A model generated the notes under the pieces. That model saw nothing but the letters and a program-made list of their open reading frames with translations, ran no database searches and was not told where the DNA came from. From CAZJLP01 sp964546955 (GTDB lineage Bacteria > Verrucomicrobiota > Verrucomicrobiia > Opitutales > Opitutaceae), in NCBI GenBank assembly GCA_964546955.1, contig CAZJLP010000004.1:62001-126000 (forward strand): a DNA stretch of 64,000 bases, given 5' to 3'. Below are positions 59,862-64,000 of this stretch, one piece after another. The position numbers and the translations under genes are program-made. Each line of letters starts with the position of its first letter. Position 1 is the first letter of the stretch.

Positions 59862-60106
59862 GTAGTCGGCGTCAGTGTGCGTTCGGCCGAAAGGAAAGCA
59901 ATTTCGGTGCGCGGTTCAGTGACAAAAGATTTTGGGGTGGTAATTAACTGTTGGTTAACTTCATGCGGGAGTTCGGAGGGTAGGCAAGTGCCTCCGGCCG
60001 AGCCGTGGTCGGCTCGAGCCGCGTCAGCGTCTATTTTTGCTGCGCGATTTGGGTTTTTGAGGTGTGCGGAGTCGTTTCCGACGACGTCGAGTCGGGCGCC
60101 CTCAGC
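59862..60106. other. Intergenic region
   Basis: 245 bp with a weak REP-like stretch near 59980-60015 (GTAGGCAAGTGCCTCCGGCC then GAGCCGTGG). No gene seen. Confidence 0.4.
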
Positions 60107-60298
60107 CTATCTTTTCGGAGAGCTGTCTGTTCGGGGCTGCTGGCGGCCCTGCCACTTGGGGATTGAAACGGCGATGATGAGGGTGAGGATCACGGCCAGA
60201 GTGACCCACTCGATGACGCGGAATCCATTGTGAGGTGGCTTGGGCACCCGTTTAGGCAAAGCGACCGGCACAGCAGCTGGCAAGTGTGGGCGAGACAC
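60107..60298 (-). CDS. 63-aa membrane peptide with prepilin-like N-terminus
   Basis: After a basic, Pro-rich leader comes NGFRVIEWVTLAVILTLIIA then VSIPKWQGRQ. G-F-x3-E before a hydrophobic helix matches the type IV prepilin cleavage rule, and SIPKW sits where AIP does in pilins. It stops right after the helix, so it lacks a pilin head. Either a mini pseudopilin, a truncated gene, or a chance resemblance in a small membrane protein. Confidence 0.45.
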   Translation of the reverse strand: MSRPHLPAAVPVALPKRVPKPPHNGFRVIEWVTLAVILTLIIAVSIPKWQGRQQPRTDSSPKR

Positions 60299-60356
60299 GG
60301 CACAGTGATCATGCGGAAGCTGGACAATGTCGCCGGGCGCTTTCTAGTTTGCGTAA

Positions 60357-61223
60357 ATGAAGATCTATCTCGATGGAAAACTCGTCGACCAGGCCGACGC
60401 CAAGATATCGGTGTTCGACCACGGACTCCTCTATGGGGATGGTATCTTCGAGGGCATCCGACTCTACAAAGGGAATGTATTCCGGCTGGAGGAGCACTTG
60501 GAGCGGCTGGAGTACTCCGCGAAGGCGATCCTCTTGAAAATGCCGTGGTCGCGGAAACAGATCGCCGATGCCACCTGCGAGACCTGCCGGGCTAACAACC
60601 TCACGGACGGCTACATCCGGCTGGTCGTAACGCGCGGCGTGGGAGACCTCGGCCTCTCGCCCTGGTTGTGCCCGAATCCGTCGCTGTTCATCATCGCCGA
60701 CAAGATCGCCCTCTATCCGCCGGAATACTACACCAAGGGGTTGGAGATTGTGACCGTTCCCACCCGCCGTATCGGTCCTGCTTCGTTGAGCCCCGCGGTG
60801 AAGTCGCTCAACTATTTGAACAACATTCTGGCCAAGATCGAAGCCAAGCAGTACGGCGCGCTCGAAGCGATCATGCTCAACGACCAAGGGTACGTGGCGG
60901 AGTGCACGGGCGATAACATTTTTATCGTATTCAAAGGCGAAATCCTGACCCCGCCCGCCAGCCAAGGCGCCCTTAAAGGCATCACACGCGGCGCCATCTT
61001 CGACATCGCGAAGGAGATCGGCGTGCCCATCCGCGAGGTGGACCTGACCCGCTACGATGTCTGGAATGCCGACGAGGTATTCCTGACGGGCACGGGCGCG
61101 GAGGTCATCCCGGTTGTCAAGCTCGACGGTCGGGAAATCGGAACCTCGCGTCCGGGGCCGATCTTCAACCGCGTGCTCGAAGCCTTCCGGCGGCTTGTTC
61201 TCACGGACGGGACGAAGATCTAG
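60357..61223 (+). CDS. ilvE: Branched-chain amino acid aminotransferase (class IV PLP)
   Basis: 288 aa. Fold type IV motifs: SVFDHGLLYGDGIFEGIRLY, GYIRLVVTRGVGDLGLSPW, PLP Lys in SPAVKSLNYLNNILAKIEA and GYVAECTGDNIFIV. The enzyme interconverts Leu/Ile/Val and their 2-oxoacids; the short length also allows a D-amino acid or ADC-lyase activity, less likely given EGIRLY. Confidence 0.9.
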   Translation: MKIYLDGKLVDQADAKISVFDHGLLYGDGIFEGIRLYKGNVFRLEEHLERLEYSAKAILLKMPWSRKQIADATCETCRANNLTDGYIRLVVTRGVGDLGLSPWLCPNPSLFIIADKIALYPPEYYTKGLEIVTVPTRRIGPASLSPAVKSLNYLNNILAKIEAKQYGALEAIMLNDQGYVAECTGDNIFIVFKGEILTPPASQGALKGITRGAIFDIAKEIGVPIREVDLTRYDVWNADEVFLTGTGAEVIPVVKLDGREIGTSRPGPIFNRVLEAFRRLVLTDGTKI

Positions 61224-61545
61224 TGACCGAAAAGCGGTAGAAGATAGAGGGAAACCGGTCGAACGTGGCCAACGCCGCCTTCGGCTTCCGTCTCTCTACT
61301 TATCCTTGCCTGCGCGTCCATCACGGTGTGCCAATTGCGCGCAGTGCGTCTGAGACATCGCGCATCCGCGGCGCGTAGTGTAGGTGTGTCCATTCCGTTA
61401 CCGATCTTCGCGCGCAGGTCTTGCCAGCGTGCAAACGCTTGGCATGGTTAGTGCAGAATCCTCCCCAATGCCGAATTTCGATTCGTGTCACAATTTCACG
61501 CTCCGTGTGTCGATACTTAAAACGGACGTGCTATAATTCCTATCC
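61224..61545 (+). promoter_or_regulatory. Upstream region of mcsA with TATAAT box
   Basis: 322 bp, no gene. A perfect TATAAT lies at 61532-61537, only 8 nt before the mcsA ATG; the -35 side is weak. A start seven bases past this box would put the 5' end of the mRNA within a base or two of the ATG, so a leaderless transcript is possible. No CtsR direct-repeat operator or CIRCE element was recognised. Confidence 0.5.
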
Positions 61546-62049
61546 ATGGCCAGCCCTCTAAAATGTGATCTTTGCGCGAAGCCGGCGACGGTGCATCTCA
61601 CGCAGATAGTGAACAATAAGGTTCATAAGGTGGACCTTTGCGAAGAGTGCGCTCAGGCTAAAGGCGTGACTGATCCCAGCGGCTTTTCGCTCGCCGATCT
61701 GCTGCTCAAGGCGTCGCTCAATCCCGAGCCGTCGACGGGAAATTTGCGGTGTGAGAATTGCGGATTTACTCAGAACGATTTCAAGAAACACGGCCGCTTC
61801 GGCTGTCCGCACTGCTACGAGACTTTCAAGACCACCGTCGAGCCAATGCTCGACAACATGCACAAGGGCACTTCCCACATCGGAAAGATCCCGCAGAAGG
61901 CCCTGGACCGAAAATCCCTCTACGACCGCCTGACCAAACTCGAGGTCCACCTCGACGAAGCCATCAAATCCGAGCGTTACGAAGACGCCGCCCGCTACCG
62001 CGATGAAATCCACCAAGTCAAACAAGCCTTCGAAAAGCCCGCGCGCTGA
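61546..62049 (+). CDS. mcsA: McsA-type zinc and UVR-motif protein
   Basis: 167 aa. Two zinc-binding CxxC sets (KCDLCAKPATVHLTQ, LCEECAQAK; RCENCGFTQ, GCPHCYETF) and a C-terminal UvrB/C motif (LEVHLDEAIKSERYEDAARY). In Bacillus McsA activates the arginine kinase McsB. It is followed 4 nt later by mcsB. Confidence 0.93.
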   Translation: MASPLKCDLCAKPATVHLTQIVNNKVHKVDLCEECAQAKGVTDPSGFSLADLLLKASLNPEPSTGNLRCENCGFTQNDFKKHGRFGCPHCYETFKTTVEPMLDNMHKGTSHIGKIPQKALDRKSLYDRLTKLEVHLDEAIKSERYEDAARYRDEIHQVKQAFEKPAR

Positions 62050-62053
62050 GGCC

Positions 62054-63139
62054 ATGACGATTGCGTCACTTCTCGCCACGCCTTCCGAACTGACGGATAC
62101 CGTCAGCAACAAATGCGCGATCGTCCTGATGACGCGCGTGCGGCTGGCGCGCAATCTCGCGGGCAATCCGTTTCCGGGTTGGGCGCGCGAAGCGCAGCGG
62201 GAAAAGATCCTTCAGACCTGCCGCGATGCCGTCGTGGCCGTTCCGCAGATGAAGAAAGGCGTGAGCGTCGGCGTCTCAGACCTCTCGGACTTGGAGAAAC
62301 AGATCCTCGTGGAGCGTCATCTAATCAGCCGCGAACTGAGCGGTTCGAAGCACGGCTCCGGCGTTGTCATCAGCAAGGATCAGGCGTTCTCCATCATGGT
62401 GAACGAGGAGGACCACTTGCGTATCCAGGTTTTGCGTGCAGGTTTCCAGCTGAAGAAAACCTGGAACGCGATCAACGATTTGGACACTGCGCTGGAAGAT
62501 CACCTCGATTTTGCCTTTTCCCCGACGCTTGGCTATCTCACCGCCTGCCCGACCAATCTTGGGACCGGCATGCGGGCTTCGGCCATGATGCACCTTCCGG
62601 CGCTGGTGATCTCCAACCAAATGGAGAAGGTCGTGCGAGCCGTAAACCAGTTGGGCATGGTCGTCCGCGGTCTTTTCGGCGAAGGCTCCGACGCCAGCGG
62701 CAGTATCTTCCAGATCTCCAATCAGACCACCTTGGGCGAAGCCGAAGAGGACATCATCAAGCGGTTGGGGAGCGTCCTGAACTCGATCGTGGAGCATGAG
62801 CTGAATGCCCGCGAGAAGCTCATGGAAGGCGACTCACCGAAGCTCTACGACAAGATCGGTCGGGCCTACGGCATCCTTCAGAACAGTCACCTGCTCACCT
62901 CGGGGGAAGCGATGAACCTTTTGTCGCTTTTGCGGCTGGGAATCGACCTCGGCGTCTTCCCGGATGACAGCCGCTCGGTGATTGATCGTCTGTTCATCGA
63001 AGCGCAACCGGGGCACATCCAGCATCTCAGCAAGCACGATCTGGATTCTAATCAACGCGATGTGCTACGTGCCGACCGTTTGCGGTCGGAGTTCGCCCAG
63101 TTCGCCAAACCGAAATTTAGCTCGCCCGGCAAAAATTGA
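62054..63139 (+). CDS. mcsB: Protein arginine kinase McsB
   Basis: 361 aa phosphagen-kinase-fold enzyme that marks proteins with phospho-Arg for ClpCP. Motifs: VLMTRVRLARNLAGNPFPGW, SIMVNEEDHLRIQ and the active-site FSPTLGYLTACPTNLGTGMR with the reactive Cys. The C-terminal PxRD-type arginine-phosphate-binding part is present in outline (DVLRADRLRSEF). Start at 62054. Confidence 0.95.
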   Translation: MTIASLLATPSELTDTVSNKCAIVLMTRVRLARNLAGNPFPGWAREAQREKILQTCRDAVVAVPQMKKGVSVGVSDLSDLEKQILVERHLISRELSGSKHGSGVVISKDQAFSIMVNEEDHLRIQVLRAGFQLKKTWNAINDLDTALEDHLDFAFSPTLGYLTACPTNLGTGMRASAMMHLPALVISNQMEKVVRAVNQLGMVVRGLFGEGSDASGSIFQISNQTTLGEAEEDIIKRLGSVLNSIVEHELNAREKLMEGDSPKLYDKIGRAYGILQNSHLLTSGEAMNLLSLLRLGIDLGVFPDDSRSVIDRLFIEAQPGHIQHLSKHDLDSNQRDVLRADRLRSEFAQFAKPKFSSPGKN

Positions 63140-63230
63140 TAAGAATCGGGTCCATCAATCTTTTGCTTTGTTCGGACCCGATTAGTGCCGATAATAGCAT
63201 TTAGAAACACCACCACCGCTCCCTCCCTCC

Positions 63231-64000
63231 ATGGAACCCATGAATAATTTCACGCCGCGGGCGCAGCAAGTGCTGGCACTCGCCCGCAAGGAAGCCGACC
63301 GTTTTCATCACAATTACGTCGGCACCGAGCACATCCTGTTAGGGTTGATCAAGCTCGGCCAGGGCGTTGCCGTCAGCGTTCTGCAAAAGATGGGTCTCGA
63401 CCTCGAGACTGTCCGTGCCGCGGTTGAAAAACAGGTCGGCACCGGTCAGGAAACCAAAACCACCGGCAGCATTCCTTACACCCCGCGGGTCAAAAAGGTG
63501 CTCGCGCTCGCCGGCAAGGAAGCGAAAGCCCTCAATCATTCTTACGTTGGCACCGAGCACATTCTCCTCGGTCTGCTGCGCGAAGGCGAAGGCGTGGCGG
63601 CGCGCGTGTTGAAGTCCCTGGACATCGACATCGAGCGCACGCGCAACGAAATCCTCCGCGAACTCGATCCGCAGTTTTCAGGCGGCGAAGGCGGAGCAGG
63701 GGGCGGGGAAGAAACCGCCGCCGGCGGTCCGACGCGCAACAATCCGCCCGAGGATAAGAAGGAAGTTAAGACTCCCGCGCTCAAAGCTTTTGGCCGCGAC
63801 CTGACCGAACTCGCTCGCAAGGGCGAACTCGATCCCGTGGTCGGCCGCAAAAACGAGATCCGCCGCGTCATCCAGATTCTCTGCCGCCGCACCAAGAACA
63901 ACCCCGTGTTGATCGGTGAAGCCGGCGTGGGCAAGACGGCGATCGTGGAAGGCCTCGCGCAGGAAATCTCCAGCGGCATCGTGCCGGAGATCCTGATCGA
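63231..64000 (+). CDS. clpC: ClpC-type AAA+ unfoldase, truncated by window end
   Basis: First 256 codons. Two Clp N-terminal repeats (FTPRAQQVLALARKEADRFH, YVGTEHILLGLIKLGQGVAV; then SYVGTEHILLGLLREGEGVA), a Gly-rich linker at about 140-170, and the start of AAA-1 with Walker A LIGEAGVGKTAIVEGLA. Initiation may also be at 63240. Operon mcsA-mcsB-clpC without ctsR. Confidence 0.95.
   Translation, partial: MEPMNNFTPRAQQVLALARKEADRFHHNYVGTEHILLGLIKLGQGVAVSVLQKMGLDLETVRAAVEKQVGTGQETKTTGSIPYTPRVKKVLALAGKEAKALNHSYVGTEHILLGLLREGEGVAARVLKSLDIDIERTRNEILRELDPQFSGGEGGAGGGEETAAGGPTRNNPPEDKKEVKTPALKAFGRDLTELARKGELDPVVGRKNEIRRVIQILCRRTKNNPVLIGEAGVGKTAIVEGLAQEISSGIVPEILI

Noticed and set aside
61224..61545. 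CIRCE or CtsR operator upstream of mcsA
   Set aside because: No inverted GAGTGCTAA pair and no CtsR heptad repeat could be found.

Overview
The window reads as one contig of a metagenome-assembled or draft genome from a high-GC, Gram-negative-type bacterium. The best guess is Verrucomicrobiota, near Opitutales. This is inferred from gene content and style, not from a marker tree: an envelope and Tat gene set (Pal, TolB, TatA) together with McsA-McsB-ClpC, both a type I and a type II glutamine synthetase, an EIIA-diadenylate cyclase fusion, and abundant REP-like hairpins with a RAYT-type transposase remnant. Two runs of exactly 10 N (567-576 and 44251-44260) look like scaffold joins.

Positions 1-39.6 kb and 55.4-64 kb are ordinary chromosome. 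In order they hold: a decayed RAYT transposase; mreB carrying an in-frame TAG and an N gap; a KefB/CPA2 antiporter; tatA; the dnaG-rpoD pair; a secreted DUF362-like protein; a solitary nuoA; an EIIA-DisA_N protein; rpmG; an Mrp ATPase; tolB; glnA (GSI); a kinase-like/PP2C/gamma-glutamylcyclotransferase operon; glnII; a creatininase operon with a frameshifted partner gene; purH; M48 and M20 peptidases; pal; a CbiX-like chelatase; a NarL-type response regulator; an S26-like lipoprotein; tRNA-Lys; an ECF sigma/anti-sigma pair; ruvA; dapB-dapA; a PilT/PilU ATPase; typA; and a GH88 lipoprotein. After the accessory region come an HrpB helicase, a CBS-domain family II pyrophosphatase, an IlvE-type aminotransferase and mcsA-mcsB-clpC, with clpC cut by the window end.

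The standout region is 43.6-55.0 kb, a chromosomal integron. About 20 small genes, nearly all on the minus strand, are separated by 21 recognisable attC sites. These share the same ends (RYYYAAC ... GTTRRRY) and fall into two main length classes, about 61 and 96 bp. The array points at a divergent integron-integrase remnant (54602-54970) that retains the IntI-specific patch and C-terminal tail. That remnant has a frameshift, a nonsense codon, a HxxR to HxxS change and a deletion removing the catalytic Tyr. Sites close to the integrase are near-canonical and distal ones decay, which fits ordered insertion at attI. Cassette products include VOC-fold proteins, a GNAT acetyltransferase, an SMR transporter, a chlorite-dismutase-like protein, a likely Imm63 immunity protein, a Tat-exported alpha/beta hydrolase and many small membrane or secreted unknowns. 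In one place a VOC gene reads straight through an attC site into a methyltransferase gene. Upstream of the clear array (40.9-43.5 kb) lie further small genes that may be older cassettes whose attC sites have eroded.

Several families of long inverted repeats occupy the intergenic spaces of the core part.
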